The notes: a model not told the origin generated them from the letters alone. Counted from the first letter of the stretch, positions 23,528 to 35,521 are shown. The stretch is 64,000 bases of DNA from Hsuehochloa calcarea (GCA_036346395.1 CM070615.1:22253282-22317281), one strand, 5' to 3'. Numbers and translations are program-made.

Positions 23528-24692
23528 TCCTCCGTTTCTTCAAAAAAAAAGCCGTCCTCGGCTTTTGATAGCCTGAAAATATGCTAGACGAAGAAAACAA
23601 CGTATATGCATGGTATATGTATGAATCAATTATTGTGTTCTTCTTGTTGTTTTGCACAATCGATAGCTCAAAATCATATTTCAAATTGCCCAACTGACTT
23701 ATATGATAAAATTTAACCTTCCCAATATCAAAGTCAACTAAAGTGTGTGAAAACAAATTGATACCATTACATGCTTCAACTGCGCTACTCTGATTAGTTA
23801 TACATTTAAGAGATAAACAAGTAGGCATCATATTGCGTTCTAAACAATAGACACTTGTATTTAAACCCATCTTAAAGAGACCATGACATTGCTCAATAGA
23901 TGGTTTGCGCAAAACATGTAATTTTAAATCAATAAGATTATCACCGGTAATGCATATTCGATAAACTTGAAAAATGTTGTTGTCTACACCAAAATCTCCG
24001 ATCAAATTGAATTTATATTTGTGTACGTAGCTATTTACTAGTGATCTTAAATGTGAAATTTCAAGAACCTTCTTAATAACACTAACTACCTCTTTTGGTT
24101 TATCGAATATGATATGACACAAAGAATCACTAAGGGATATTCTAGTAAGAACTTCTGTATGAGTAATCAATTCCATATTATGCAAATTAAGCATATCAAA
24201 TTTAGAACTTGGAATCATCAAAGGAATAATGGAGTTCTCAGTTTTACGCACTTTGTCTTGATGATCTATCGATTTAGTACCAATAGTGTTACCTTGATCG
24301 TCCTCCTAAGTTGATATAGGTGCCGCGAGTATCGTAATGTCATCATGTAACCACGGGGTATCATGTATTCCCTCTCCAACCATGGTTATATCTTCATCTT
24401 TCTCTTCCAATGGTGAGGGCTCTTGAATGTCCAACTCCTTATTTGCTTGGTCCACCTGCACAATGTTTGATACAACACTAGAAATAGTGGGTAAGTTGTT
24501 AGGTTTAAAAATAATCTTACTTGTCCTATCATCTATCTCTCTCTTTTCTTTTGGTGTATCTCTCACACTCTCAATTGGGATGCTCTCAACCTCGCATATG
24601 GTGGAATCACACAGCTCACTCTTTTTATCACTCTCACTCAATTTGGCTGTGTGGCTCTCATTCTCACATGGGTTTTGATACATCTCATCCTT
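23475..24692 (-). CDS. V in-frame extension after Gag, unknown function
   Basis: The same frame as Gag continues for about 400 codons after the first UAG, broken only by a second UAG at about 24306-24308. The first part (24692-24309) is acidic and Glu/Asp/Ser-rich. The second (24305-23475) has mixed hydrophobic sequence including a SVIKKVLEISHLRSLVNSY segment and several Cys residues. I recognise no protease, RT or integrase motif. Such openness in AT-rich DNA suggests past selection. The last residues overlap the purine tract and LTR, so the natural end may differ. Confidence 0.55.
23528..23541 (-). promoter_or_regulatory. V polypurine tract
   Basis: Minus-strand GAAGAAACGGAGGA directly precedes the 3' LTR; a run of T/A lies just upstream. 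Confidence 0.7.
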
Positions 24693-25385
24693 CTAAGACC
24701 GTGGGCCAGCCATGGCACAACTACCACCAACCACGACCTCCTCACTTGCCGCGGGTTGTGACGAGGCAGCACTACTCATCACCTCGGTCGAAGAAAAATT
24801 CCCATGCTCGATCTTCTTCTCAAGTGACACACTAGTGGATGAATAAGAACTGAAGAGACGGCGCAGATTTAATTGATGTGCTTGCATGTGTTTAAGTCTC
24901 TTTTCTGCCTTCATAGCATATTTCACAAGATCTTGTAGACTACAAAAATATTCATCTTGAAGTGCAGCAACGATCTGATAATTCAAGCCTGCTTTGAAGT
25001 ATGTCTTTTCTTGATATGCACTAGTGATATTGGCACGGCGCATTGCATGATTCAACTCAATATAGTAATCTTGGACAACTTTGCATCTTTGTGTAATGCT
25101 CTCGACGTGGCATAGTAGTTTCCGCTCATAATAGGATGGAACAAATTCTCTTCTCATGGCCCTTTTTAAATAGACCCAAGATGTAATGAATCGTTTTTCA
25201 CTTAGTTGTTGCCACCAACTAGAGGCATAGTCCGTAAAAAACAAAGTGGCCACTCTTACTTCCTTGGCTTCTGATTCGAACTTATGGGTTTCAAGCTCGA
25301 ACTCCATGTTTTGTACCCACTCAAGATACTTCTCTGGATCATTACTACCATAGAAGGGAAGATATGTATACTCGCGATCTGCCAT
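24693..25385 (-). CDS. V Gag protein (about 230 aa)
   Basis: I take the Met at 25385, followed by ADREYTYLPFYGS; an upstream Met at 25442 adds 19 hydrophobic residues that look like leader translation. The conserved Gag core (retrotrans_gag type) has ATLFFTDYASSWWQQL, then the REFVPSYYERKLL segment, then an ANITSAYQEKTYF region, ending in a Lys/Gln-rich tract. This is capsid-like and would package V RNA, or co-assemble with a relative's Gag. No CCHC knuckle is present. The frame ends in a UAG at 24693-24695. Confidence 0.85.
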   Translation of the reverse strand: MADREYTYLPFYGSNDPEKYLEWVQNMEFELETHKFESEAKEVRVATLFFTDYASSWWQQLSEKRFITSWVYLKRAMRREFVPSYYERKLLCHVESITQRCKVVQDYYIELNHAMRRANITSAYQEKTYFKAGLNYQIVAALQDEYFCSLQDLVKYAMKAEKRLKHMQAHQLNLRRLFSSYSSTSVSLEKKIEHGNFSSTEVMSSAASSQPAASEEVVVGGSCAMAGPRS

Positions 25386-25442
25386 TGTTAGCAGCAAAGC
25401 AAAGAATATGTATGTAGGTGTATGGGTATATGTAGAGGCCAC

Positions 25443-26426
25443 TCAACTCACAATCCTAACAAGGTGAAGTTTCTTTACCATTCCGAAAGGAATTAAAATC
25501 AACAATACTTACACTTCAGGGCAGCAGGAACCACAAGGTGATGTGTGAGCGAATTTCAAGAGCAAGTCAAAGCACGACAACGGGTGTTTTGTGGAGCTTG
25601 GTATGGATACCTACTTAATTTGAAAATTCTATGTATTGTAAGGCTAAGTAAATATCCAAACTAGAATTCATTGCCTAGTTGCCGATCACAAAGATATAAG
25701 TGAAAATCAAAGCAACTCACACGCAAAGATATTGGAACTTAGTGCAATCAAAGAATGAGCTATGTAAGATATAAGTGAAGAACAAAATAGCTCGTATTGC
25801 ACAAGTTAAAGAAAGACGCTAGCTAGTTGCAAATAATGAAACTAGGGCGCAAGATTGCATAAAATATTGATATTCTAACAATTGAATCAAGAATGAGTGG
25901 GGATTTTCGCTCAAGTTTATGGTTCGGCTATGTGCTTTCTTTTTCCTTTTCTCTTTTCTCTTTTCTTTTTCTCTTCTTTCTTTTTTTTCTTCTCTTTTTC
26001 CTTCATTTTTTTAACTATTGCCAAAATTCTTGTTCTACCAAAAATGAGCAAAAATTCTTTCCCACTTTTTGATCTTTGAACAATTGCAAGAACACAAATA
26101 TTAATATGCAGCCCTAAGCAACGATTTAGCTAGTCTTAAATAGGTTCAAAGTATTCGCAAAGGATTGAAAGTTTCACAAAGGATAAATTGATGTCTCACT
26201 TATTTTTGTTTTTTTTATAGACACGACAAAAAAAATCACACTAGGCTCAAATAAAAAGTAATGCAAAAAAATTCAAGATCAGCAAAATAAACTTGATTCT
26301 TATGGACAAAAACTTAACAAAACTCACTAGAATAACAAAAATACTACGGCTGAATTTTTTTTGTATGGTTTTTTCGTGTATGGGAAAAAACAGATAACTG
26401 GATAAAGATCCTACCGAGTCAACGGA
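25443..26426 (-). other. V untranslated leader
   Basis: About 1 kb without coding sequence between the primer site and gag. It includes a plus-strand pyrimidine tract (about 25938-26012), a purine-rich run in V RNA. The small Phe-rich ORF across it on the plus strand is low-complexity translation. Confidence 0.75.
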
Positions 26427-26438
26427 GCTCTGATACCA
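26427..26438 (-). promoter_or_regulatory. V primer-binding site
   Basis: Minus-strand TGGTATCAGAGC, an exact initiator tRNA-Met site, 2 bp from the 5' LTR. Confidence 0.9.
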
Positions 26439-26440
26439 CC

Positions 26441-27465
26441 TGATGCGGGGTGCCCGATCTTCTCGACGTAGAACCTCTCGATAACTTGTGTATCCTGACG
26501 AACCACCAGTTGATCCCCCGCGTCAATGCACGGACTTGCAACTCTATGGAAAATTCGCCCAAACACACACTTGATTGGATCCTCGCTGACCACAAGTGAA
26601 GATCGTCGAACCCTCAATTCCTAGCGGAAAAGCAAGAACGACCCCTTGTTCTCAATGCACAATTCCCTCTGTTTTGGATATAAGCACAACAGGAGAATCA
26701 AGCAAAAGCTTTGAAAATATATTAAACGTGGTCTGAGGTAACAATAGGGGTCTAACCCTCAATATATAGTGCCCCTTCTCCTCCTCATGGCTGGCCAAGA
26801 GGCCCTACTCCTATTCTAATTCGGAATTAAACTCCTACTCCAATTCTGACTCAATCTAAAACAAAAAGGAAACTCTAATTTTACAACCGTCATATTGTTT
26901 TGGTCATATCTTTTGATACAGGACTAATTTCGGATTGAGGGAGGATCTGTTGGATCGGGCTTGAAGTTAGCTTTCTAACAAGCCCAACAAAACCCAAATC
27001 GAACTTCGTATGAGAAAGTTATGACCTTTTTACTCCGGACTGTCCTGCTGATTCCGAATCCGAATTTGATGCTGACTCCGAATCCGAATTGAATTCTGAG
27101 TTGATTCCGAGTTTGAATTTGGTTGGGCTTGTGGAAGTTTCGAATTTGACATGGATTCTTGGGCTTCTATCCCCTTGCTTCTCTCCCACGAGGTTCTCCT
27201 CCATTGTTACGGCCTTTCTTCAAGAACAACCTCATATCCTTCATCTCCGTTCATTATTGAATCTTCCAATCTGAGCACAAGCAAAACACTAGTTTTAGGT
27301 ATTATGAAATTCTCAACTAATTTAAAAGGAAATTCAGTGAACAGATTCACCTGTTGGATAAGCTTCTCTTGTTTTTCAACTCTCTTAGTAAGTTCATGTT
27401 GTTCTGAGGTATTTAATGAATTGAAAATATTATATGAAACAACATAGCTAAGGAAGTCCGCATCA
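26441..27465 (-). repeat. V 5' LTR (1025 bp)
   Basis: Same length as the 3' LTR, with scattered substitutions and hardly any net indels. Ends TGATGCGGGG and CGCATCA on the plus strand. Confidence 0.92.
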
Positions 27466-27470
27466 GGTAA

Positions 27471-28987
27471 AGCCTTGGACAACTACGATGCCCCTCGAGG
27501 TGGAGAACCTACTCGGAACTCCACCACCACACACCCAAGAACAACAACACAATTCCTTTTTCACACAACACATAACCCACCTCCTGCGACTCGGAGCTAA
27601 CACACGCCAAAGTACTAAGTCAAGAGAGATCCCTTATCCCTCTCAGGTGGTTAGCACGCAATTATGCTTGGTTTTGGTGAAACAAGATGTTCGGTCCTTG
27701 TTGACCTGGGTAAGACATTCACACACCCAATATCCCACCATCCAACCACTTGCCCAAGTCTAAAATATTTCATTTGCACTTTTAGTTTTCATAGCAATTT
27801 AGCATAAGGTGTTGAACAAAGAGTAATAAAATGATTTGTGTTATCAAGATTATCGACTAAGTCGATAACCGCCCAATTCTACTGGTAGCTAAGCATTTCT
27901 AAGCATGACATCGAAAAGACATTAAAAGAGCGTAAATAAATCACCGGGCTCTAATTCACGAGCGATATTAATAACTTATGTTTGTGGCAGAGGATAACAA
28001 TTTAAGGGCAACAATGCAATAGGAATAGCTACCTCTAATCGGAAAAAATACTTTGACATAAAAGCATGCATACATACAATTTGTAAACAAAGTATTAGAC
28101 TTGAAAGTAATAGGACATTTATGATCAAACAGCTTGCCTTTATTTGCTGGAAATCTGGACATTCATACGAACTTCTCAATTGCACTTTGAATGGTCGTCG
28201 TCTAACGGTAAGAACTGACAAATTGAAAACACCGAATAAATACCAGAACTCCAAAAGGTCTCCAAAAATTATGAAATTAATACAGAAAATAGAAACTGAT
28301 TTTAGATGCGTTTAGGTGATAATTTTTTGTTCAATTGGAGTTTATTTCAATTAATTAGGAATTTGTGAAGTTTTAAATAAACTTAACAGGACACCTAGTA
28401 CTCACAAGCACTCTCTCTAGGCATTCTATGTATACATCCACGATGATCATACAGTCAAAATCAATCCTCTTAAATTCTCCCCCTTAATATCCTTATGCTA
28501 ATTACTAAATCACTAATTATGCTGATTAGAATGTACACATACTAACTTTACAGTATTTGAATAGCTTACTACTAATCTTAGTAAAGTCATTACCCTCATG
28601 CTAATTTTTATCACCTACAGATTTCACTTTCTGTTGATTTACTAATCATAACCCATACCTTGGCTTATAATTGATTTTACTCTTTTAGGTTACAAGTGAA
28701 AGACTAGTAGTTATATTAGAATCCCTTGTATTATTAGACAAAGCTCAAACTTTCTGTCATTAGAACTCTACCATCTAGTCCCGTATCCTTGTTAGCTCTT
28801 GTTTTATTTGGACAAACTACTAATGGCTATTTACTGATCTTGATAAGGTTTATAATTCCACTTTTAGGTTCATTAAGCTACTAAGGCTACTAAGTATTAC
28901 CAAGCATATTTAAGCACTAGACTTCACTTAACATCATGCGGTTTGTAAATTTGAAAATCCCATTAGCCATGAAGTCTACTTACTGAC
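27471..28987 (-). repeat. D LTR segment between V and S
   Basis: Continues D. Bases 27480-27720 are the inverted counterpart of A 20960-21130 (shared ACACACGCCAAAGTACTAA and GGTTAGCACGC). The remainder is AT-rich with no coding signal. Confidence 0.8.
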
Positions 28988-31419
28988 TGTAATACCCCGG
29001 AAACGAAAAGAGTAAAGAATCGAATCGAGTAATTTGAATGGAAGTCGGGGAAAGAAAAGACAATTAAAGGAGTAGAAATTCCTCAAAAATAGAAGGGGTT
29101 TTCCATACACTCTCGACAACCTGGGCCTGGGCCTAGGCCACAGCCCAGGAGGGGCCCATGTGGTGGCCGGCCATAAGGGGGGGTTCCCACCCCCTAAACC
29201 CTAAACTCCACATTTCTCTCCCCCTCCCCCCTTTGGAGCCGCCGCCAACCCCCCTTCTCCCTTGCTGTGCACCGTCTTGTACGTCGATTTTGGGTAAGAT
29301 GCGTTCATTTTCTGTCGTGTCCATCTCTTAGAACGTTGTAGGTATTGTTCTTAGATTTCCATAGCCACCGAGATCACGTGATTCCGCCTTACGGTTTAGG
29401 AGATATAATTTTTTTAGTGCGCGCTGTTCTGTCTGTCTGACGAGAAGGATCTGTCGGCTTGATCCTAGGTTTTGATTTAGTTAGAGGCATTTCCAGAACC
29501 TCCACCCCAATAAGTTATTGTATCCCTTTAAATTATCTTGCAAAGCTGATAAAGATCATCTCCATTGGATCTGTATAATGAAAGTTATGATATTTTCTTT
29601 ACCACTGTTCTGAATTCTGGGCAGATAAATGTTAGTGTTTTCATCTATTGCTTAGACTACTGTAGAGGCCGAATCTGGGGTTTTGCCCTTCTATAGTTTT
29701 ATTCCTGGAAACGTTAGCTTTCTTTTGGCACCGAGATCAGGAAAATCCGATCTGTAGTTTGGGAGATATGAATTTTTGATTACGAACTGTACGGTCTGTC
29801 TGAAAACTGTGGTCAGTAGGTTTGTCCCTCGGTTTTGTTCAAATTAGGGGCCGAATCAGAACCTTAACCCAACTAAGTTATTTTAGCCCTTAAAATTATA
29901 TTTCCAAGCTGATAAGAATCATTCTCATTGGATCAATAGGTTGAAAGTTACACCGTTTTCTTTATCTCTGATCTGTATTCTGGACAGACGTAGATGGGTT
30001 GTGTTTAGCTGATAATTAGCCCTCTGTTTTGGCCGAATCAGGGGATTCCGCCAACTAATGTTTTGTAGCTTAGGCTGTTAAGAGTATTTGGGCGCTGGTT
30101 TCAGGTCTTTTGGAGTTACAGATAATTAATGGTGATTTTTCTAGTATCGCTGCCAGTTTAGCGGTAATCGGGCTATTGGGTAAACTTGGTAAAATTGATC
30201 CCGTTGTTTGTGTGGGAGAGATAGAGGGGATGGAAGGGCTCTTGTAGCAATGTCATACCTTTTTATTCTTATTTCGATTATACATTTGTGTAGGCGGTGA
30301 GGCGGTGAGTGGAGGGGCATATTCGTGTCCTCCTATTACGTCACATCGCGGAAGGCAAGTACCCTATGCTGTTTGGTGATGTTTCCAATTGTTTGCTTGA
30401 TGTCGGCATAAATTGTGAATGCCTTTTTTATCCATCCTGATGTTTATTTCATTTCAAGAAGATGATTCTTGTGATTAAAGAATTAGCATTCATTTCAGTG
30501 GTTGCATTCCATTACATGTAACTAACTTGTGTGGCATTCTTGATATATTATGTTGTGTGGGAATGCATACTTATACTTGTTTACACCTGTTGTTGAATGC
30601 CATGTGCCTTTTCCACTAATGTGTGATATTCATTCATACCATGAGAAATCATCATGTTCATTCATAAAATTCATTATGACCACGGAAGTGGATTCTTTTT
30701 GGTAAGTCCCATCAATTCCAGTATGGGCATTTGAAAGACCCATCAATTCCAAAGATGGGCATTTGAAAACCCATCAATTCCGAATGGGTACGTGTGATCC
30801 ACCATTCCAATGTGGGCCACGTTGGACACCGTATGAAACGTTCTTCATCTCAGAACTTTAAGTGAACACCAACGGGTGTTACACTCGCTATACCGGTATA
30901 AACTGTGATTAGTCCATTCCTTCAATGCATTCTTTCATTCCATCCATTCATGTATTCATTCCATTCAATCATATATGTGTTCCAAGATTTGTTCGTAATT
31001 CAACTGGATTGTGTTGTCCACTCTATGTTTGATTATTCTTGTATGTACTTGCCGAGTCTTCGATCACCCTTGCTTTGTATGTTTTAATTAGGTAATTGAG
31101 GAGAAGACAAGATGATTTGGTGGGGTAGTTCGCACTGCTCGCACTTCACTTTTATCCAACCGAATAATTATTATTACCTTTCACCAAGCCAACTTGTTAA
31201 ATAAATTTCCAGATTTGTAATAATCCAACTTTGGTATTGCTTGACTGTTCGTGGTATTATAACTGTTTATCCATTCTTTTCCATGAATCTGGTGATCGTT
31301 TATTGTCATTCTTTAGAAATTATTGTTGATTGAATCTGTACAATCCATCTTGAATGCTATTCTTAGTAGTTTGATAGTTTTGCGTGACATGTTGGCTTCC
31401 GAATAGCCAGGGTGTTACA
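28988..31419 (+). mobile_element. Solo LTR S of the X subfamily (2432 bp)
   Basis: Bounded by TSD CTGAC (28983-28987 and 31420-31424). Starts TGTAATACCCCGG and ends CAGGGTGTTACA, with no internal region. The GC-rich tract (29100-29290) and following bases match the X LTR in reverse complement; the later half resembles Y. It contains several modules with AAAGTTATG cores (about 29580, 29765 and 29945) and a stem-loop array at 30715-30860. S is a full-length view of the LTR that is deleted or split in X. Confidence 0.92.
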
Positions 31420-31424
31420 CTGAC

Positions 31425-33116
31425 CTTCCCCAACTCATTCCTTTTCTACATTACCCAAGACAATAACTTATTTGACAAAACTAAACAACTTTAGAAACCT
31501 TATCTGAACATTATTTCATCAAGGGATTTCACTGATTTGCCAACAAACTTCTTCTTACTTCAATTTTCCAATTGCTTATCACTAGCATGAGTGGTCTAAT
31601 TAGTTCATCACCAAACTTAGCTAAATGAATCAACATCTTTCTAACTACTAGCCAACTGACTGTCTACACTAAACTTTAATAACTAAGTTAGTCATGTTAT
31701 TACCATATTGACAAAATAACTTGTCAGCCAATACCATCTCTTATTTATTTATTTTTAATCTTGAAGTAGTTTCTCTTATTTAAGGTGTTACTAGCTAATT
31801 CCCTTCTAGGATCCTCATATCATCCAAAGACTATGCTGATTGATCAGCCCCTCTTCCACCAATTCATTTATCCCTAAATGCTGAACACAAGGAGTGATTT
31901 ATTTAGTTCATCAAGCTATTAGTCTTTAGTCAATTCTGAAATTTTGTCAGATTACAGTTCATTCATCTATAACAGCAAGTTTTTCAACAGTAAAGTGCTA
32001 TTAGCTAATCTTCTTTCGAATTCAAACTTTCAATTTGTTAACTCAATTGCCATTCGCAAAATTGGCTAGCAGAAGAAAGGACTAGTTTTGCAAATGGTTT
32101 ACTGATAATTCAATTCTACAACTGGACATCTTCTCTTATCATCAGCTCATACAAAGAACTTCTACGGTTTTGACAACTAATCTTTCCACAAATTTACTCA
32201 TTCATCTGCCAAATGTAGTTAAATCAATTAGTTTATCACCCTTCAGTTGCCCAAAATAGAAAATAACAGAGAGACCTTCAGAGATGAAACTTCATGAACA
32301 GAAGGAGAGGCTTGGTCGTGGCTCGGTTCCTGGCTCGTCGCCGGCAGAGGAGATACTGGCATCGACCGAGCATGGGCAAAATGGAACCGTGGATGGTAGG
32401 TGAACCGAGTGTTGGTGGTGGCACGGCTTAAGGAGGACGGTGGCCACTGGACGAGGTGTGCGGCGGCCGGACCTGGAGGAGAAAAGAGGTGACGGCGCAC
32501 TGGTGAGGGAGGAGAGAAACTCATGGTAGTATGAGCATGAGGAGGCCCAGGGGAACTCACCAGAGTCGGTGGTGGAAGCGGAGGAGGTCTGTGGCGGGCC
32601 GGTGACGCGAGCCAGCGGTGGCGCGGGGAGGAACAACGGCGGCGACGACCTGGATTGAGCAAGGGAGCAAATGAGAGGTAGGGTGAGGGAGAGGGTGCCT
32701 AGGGGATGCTTACAGGGGAAGGAATCGAGCGCTGGAGGAGGTGCGGCATCAGTGGAGTGGATTCGGCTGGAGCCGGGGAAGAAAGCGCAGGTGCGGTGCT
32801 CCGGTGGTGCTGTCTTCAAATTGACTCAGGGGGACTGCTCTTCGGGGTGGAGGGCACACCGTGATGGGGTCGGTGGTGCCCGGAGTCCATTGGGACGGCT
32901 GAAGAGCTTGGAGGCGCGGCGCGTTGTGTCAGCGCGCATACCAGAGGAGGAGCCAAGCCGGGCACGTGCCAACCAGAGGAGGAGCTGCGAGGGAGCCCCA
33001 GGGGATGGTGCCAATCGACGGCCCAGGGCGGGAGGCGAGCTCGGTGCTGGGGCGATGCGGGCGGAGACGGCGGAGGTGAAGCAGCGGAGAAGAAAGGGAA
33101 TGGGAAGGGGAGAAGG
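31425..33116 (-). repeat. D LTR segment between S and Z, with GC-rich leader
   Basis: AT-rich to about 32240, then strongly GC-rich (32280-33116). Read on the minus strand the GC part looks like a transcribed leader rich in C/T. It includes possible introns: GTAAGC at 32713 to an acceptor at 32650, and GTGAGT near 32560 to an AG near 32500. Long overlapping ORFs on both strands reflect GC composition; no protein family is recognisable. Confidence 0.7.
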
Positions 33117-33714
33117 TGTAACACCCCAGCCCAACACTGAGCCTAGAATGCCACCACTCTACTCTCTAAACTGATAATTAATGACACACTATAACATTAC
33201 AGCAGGAAAACAACAATAAACATATCCATGGATCACAAAGGAACATACATAATTATGGATCAAACGATATTAGATACTCAAGTGGAATAAAACCGGGTAA
33301 ACAGTCCAAAATAGCATCAACCAATGAATCCAAATTATTAAAGCAAATAGTCTAGTCCAAACGTTGTCCTAAACTTTATTCAACCTCTAACATGTCCAAG
33401 AGTAATCCAATTGTGAATGAAAAGATTCTTATGGCAAATGATCATGTGTTGTCCATGTGCTCTACTCGCCTCGCCATTCACGGCATCCTCGAAGATCACC
33501 TAAAGACAACAATAGAGCAAGGGTGAGTCCACGACTCAGCAAACACATCAATATACAACGGACAATAATAAGCCAACAGTAATCAATAACTTCATTATCA
33601 TCACATGCACTTCTATTAATATTCTCATGCTGTTACCTTTCCTTTGTTTAACACACATTAATCTCATTTATGAATGCAACTCTAAACTACATGTCCACAT
33701 GCACTTCTTTCGCG

Positions 33715-33828
33715 TATACCGGTATAGCATGAGTGAATGCTCGCGACAACATTCACTCTCAAGCCCGTTCCTCCATAAGGATCGGGGACCTCCTCCACTC
33801 CCGTGGAGTTGTGATCATTCATGATCAC
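33715..33828 (-). other. Four-hairpin block in Z LTR
   Basis: Palindrome TATACCGGTATA (33715-33726); 9-bp stem GAGTGAATG/CATTCACTC (33731-33758), whose 10-base loop contains the self-complementary TCGCGA; CTCCAC/GTGGAG (33793-33808); and GTGATCA/TGATCAC (33811-33828). It is repeated in the other Z LTR (about 41084-41197) and in both W LTRs (about 44651-44768 and 51145-51262), where the last stem is GTGATC/GATCAC with a larger loop. Confidence 0.75.
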
Positions 33829-35322
33829 CTGCTCATATGCAAAGATGCTTATGAATGCAAACATGCAAACTCCATCATAAACATCATATCCAACTTTTCG
33901 TCATTTTTGTCCACAAAGATATAACCATGTCATTCCATTGTTTACCATTAAATAAAATAAAAGCACAACAATAATGGTACTGAAAGATAAAGAATCACAG
34001 TGATCAATCATTGATCGCTGTTTACCATGCACTTGCCTTTACTAGTTGCGACGCACGATTTGGCTAGAAGATGGCAACAAGCACGACGCCTCTCCTATAT
34101 TAAATACACAAACTTCAATACAAGCTATAGCAACAAGAATAGCAATCAATAAACTTCGCTCCTACCCGTCCCCAAATATACCACGTTACTCCGGTACCGA
34201 ATAGTTACCCATAGCTGTCCTGGTACTAAAACGAACGTAACTTTTGACTCAAAAGTCCGATCACGACAAACCACCCCATTCTGGATTCTTCATAAGATTA
34301 TCCACATTTTCTTAGATTACAAAGTCTTCTAATTAAATCATCTAACACTCCGTTTTTAGCCCAGAAAACCGATCTGTCCGCTTCGGAACAGCAGGTCTTC
34401 CTAATTTCATAACTTTTGTTTTACTCAACCAAAATTCGCGTTCTCAGATTCTAAAGAACCATTGGACAATTATCTACATCTATCATGTAGATCAAAAACT
34501 CTAATTAGTCTATTTACTATTTTTAATCCGCCGTCTACCAAAACAGCACCGAACGACGACAACCACAAGGACAGCAGCCTTCCGAAAATCATAACTCGAA
34601 TTCTACTTGTCCGATTGACGTGATTAAAAATGCTATAGAAAGATATCGAAATTATCTACAATTAACTAGTAGATGACATTTCCAAAATTTGCCATTAAGA
34701 TATCCGAATAAATCGTACAACGGACAGCAGGTTAAACAAACTCATTAATCCGCCTCTCTATTAGAAAATTATAAAACCTCACTAATTAATCTAGATTATA
34801 ATCTCTAATACTTACTCGGGAATTGTGATGACGCCTCAACTGCATGCATGCATCACAGGGAAATTCTTTTCACACGCACGCAAGGCAGCAAATCTTCGGC
34901 TCGGCGACAAACAAAGAAATCAAGAAGAAGACTTCGTGGCGCTTCCAGCGCAGCGGCAAATAAAAGAACGCAACAAAGAGAGCACTCGGCGCCGGCTTCC
35001 AACCAAGCAAGAAGAAGAGAACGCAAAGAAGAAGATCCACACGCTGTCTCTAAGCGGAAGACGGCAAATAAGAAGAAGAACGCAGCCAAGCCAAGACAAG
35101 AAGAAGCAAAGACAAGAGAGCGACTCTCGGCCATTCTCGGCTCGGCGTCTCTGCTCGGCTCAGCGGCGGCGACGCCAGCAGCGAAGAAGACACGCAGCAG
35201 AAGAAATACAGCGACGACGCAGCAGCAGATGACGCAAGACGAGAGAAAAGAATTGGTCAAGGCGGCGGCTTGGATGGAAAGAAAAAAAAGAAAAAGGCTA
35301 GGGTTTCTAGAGAACCCACAAT

Positions 35323-35333
35323 CTATTTATATA
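35323..35333 (-). promoter_or_regulatory. TATA box of Z 3' LTR
   Basis: Minus-strand TATATAAATAG about 115 bp inside the LTR, followed by a pyrimidine/AACCCTAG-containing leader typical of plant transcription starts. Position as promoter is inferred. Confidence 0.7.
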
Positions 35334-35447
35334 GCTCTTTAAAAAAACTCTGAAATTCTATTTTTTGTGTACTATTTTATTTAATTACACACAGGCCCTT
35401 AAGAGTTTAATAATATTTATTTATCTAATTTTTTTCAGAATATTACA

Positions 35448-35460
35448 TTCTACCCCCCTT
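35448..35460 (-). promoter_or_regulatory. Z polypurine tract
   Basis: Plus-strand TTCTACCCCCCTT, directly inside the 3' LTR; identical to that of W. Confidence 0.88.
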
Positions 35461-35521
35461 AACGGAATTCGACCCCGAATTCTACTCGCCGTTCTACTCA
35501 AATAAAACTACACTGCTGAAA

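Larger units (their letters stand above)
22503..27465 (-). mobile_element. Gag-only LTR retrotransposon V (4963 bp)
   Basis: Bounded by TSD GGTAA (22498-22502 and 27466-27470), with the empty site preserved in G near 63955-63965. Two LTRs of 1025 bp each enclose a 2913-bp internal region with a tRNA-Met primer site, a Gag gene, an in-frame extension and a purine tract. No protease, RT or integrase is present, so V is non-autonomous. LTRs of equal length and high similarity indicate a recent insertion. Gag resembles Ty3-gypsy Gag, perhaps of the CRM side. Confidence 0.92.
33117..35447 (-). repeat. Z 3' LTR (2331 bp)
   Basis: Plus-strand ends TGTAACACCCCAGCCC and AGAATATTACA. On the transcribed (minus) strand: about 115 bp of U3, a TATA box, a purine/GC-rich leader (35280-34866), then three diverged tandem modules of about 150-165 bp (34236-34730) with GTAACTTTT or CATAACT cores and GGACAGCAG-like ends. 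A stem-loop block (33715-33828) follows. Confidence 0.92.

Noticed and set aside
25897..26079. Phe-rich small membrane protein
   Set aside because: Translation of a pyrimidine tract in the V leader, on the strand opposite to V transcription.
27207..27482. 91-codon minus-strand ORF with a coiled-coil look
   Set aside because: It crosses the boundary of the V 5' LTR and is not kept in the other LTR.
32243..33174. Long overlapping ORFs on both strands (up to 175 codons)
   Set aside because: They lie in the GC-rich leader of the D LTR, overlap in several frames and strands, are low in complexity, and show no family motif.
34825..35342. Lys/Arg-rich ORFs up to 164 codons in the Z LTR
   Set aside because: Same region in the partner LTR (42211-42606) does not preserve the frame; it is a purine-rich leader.
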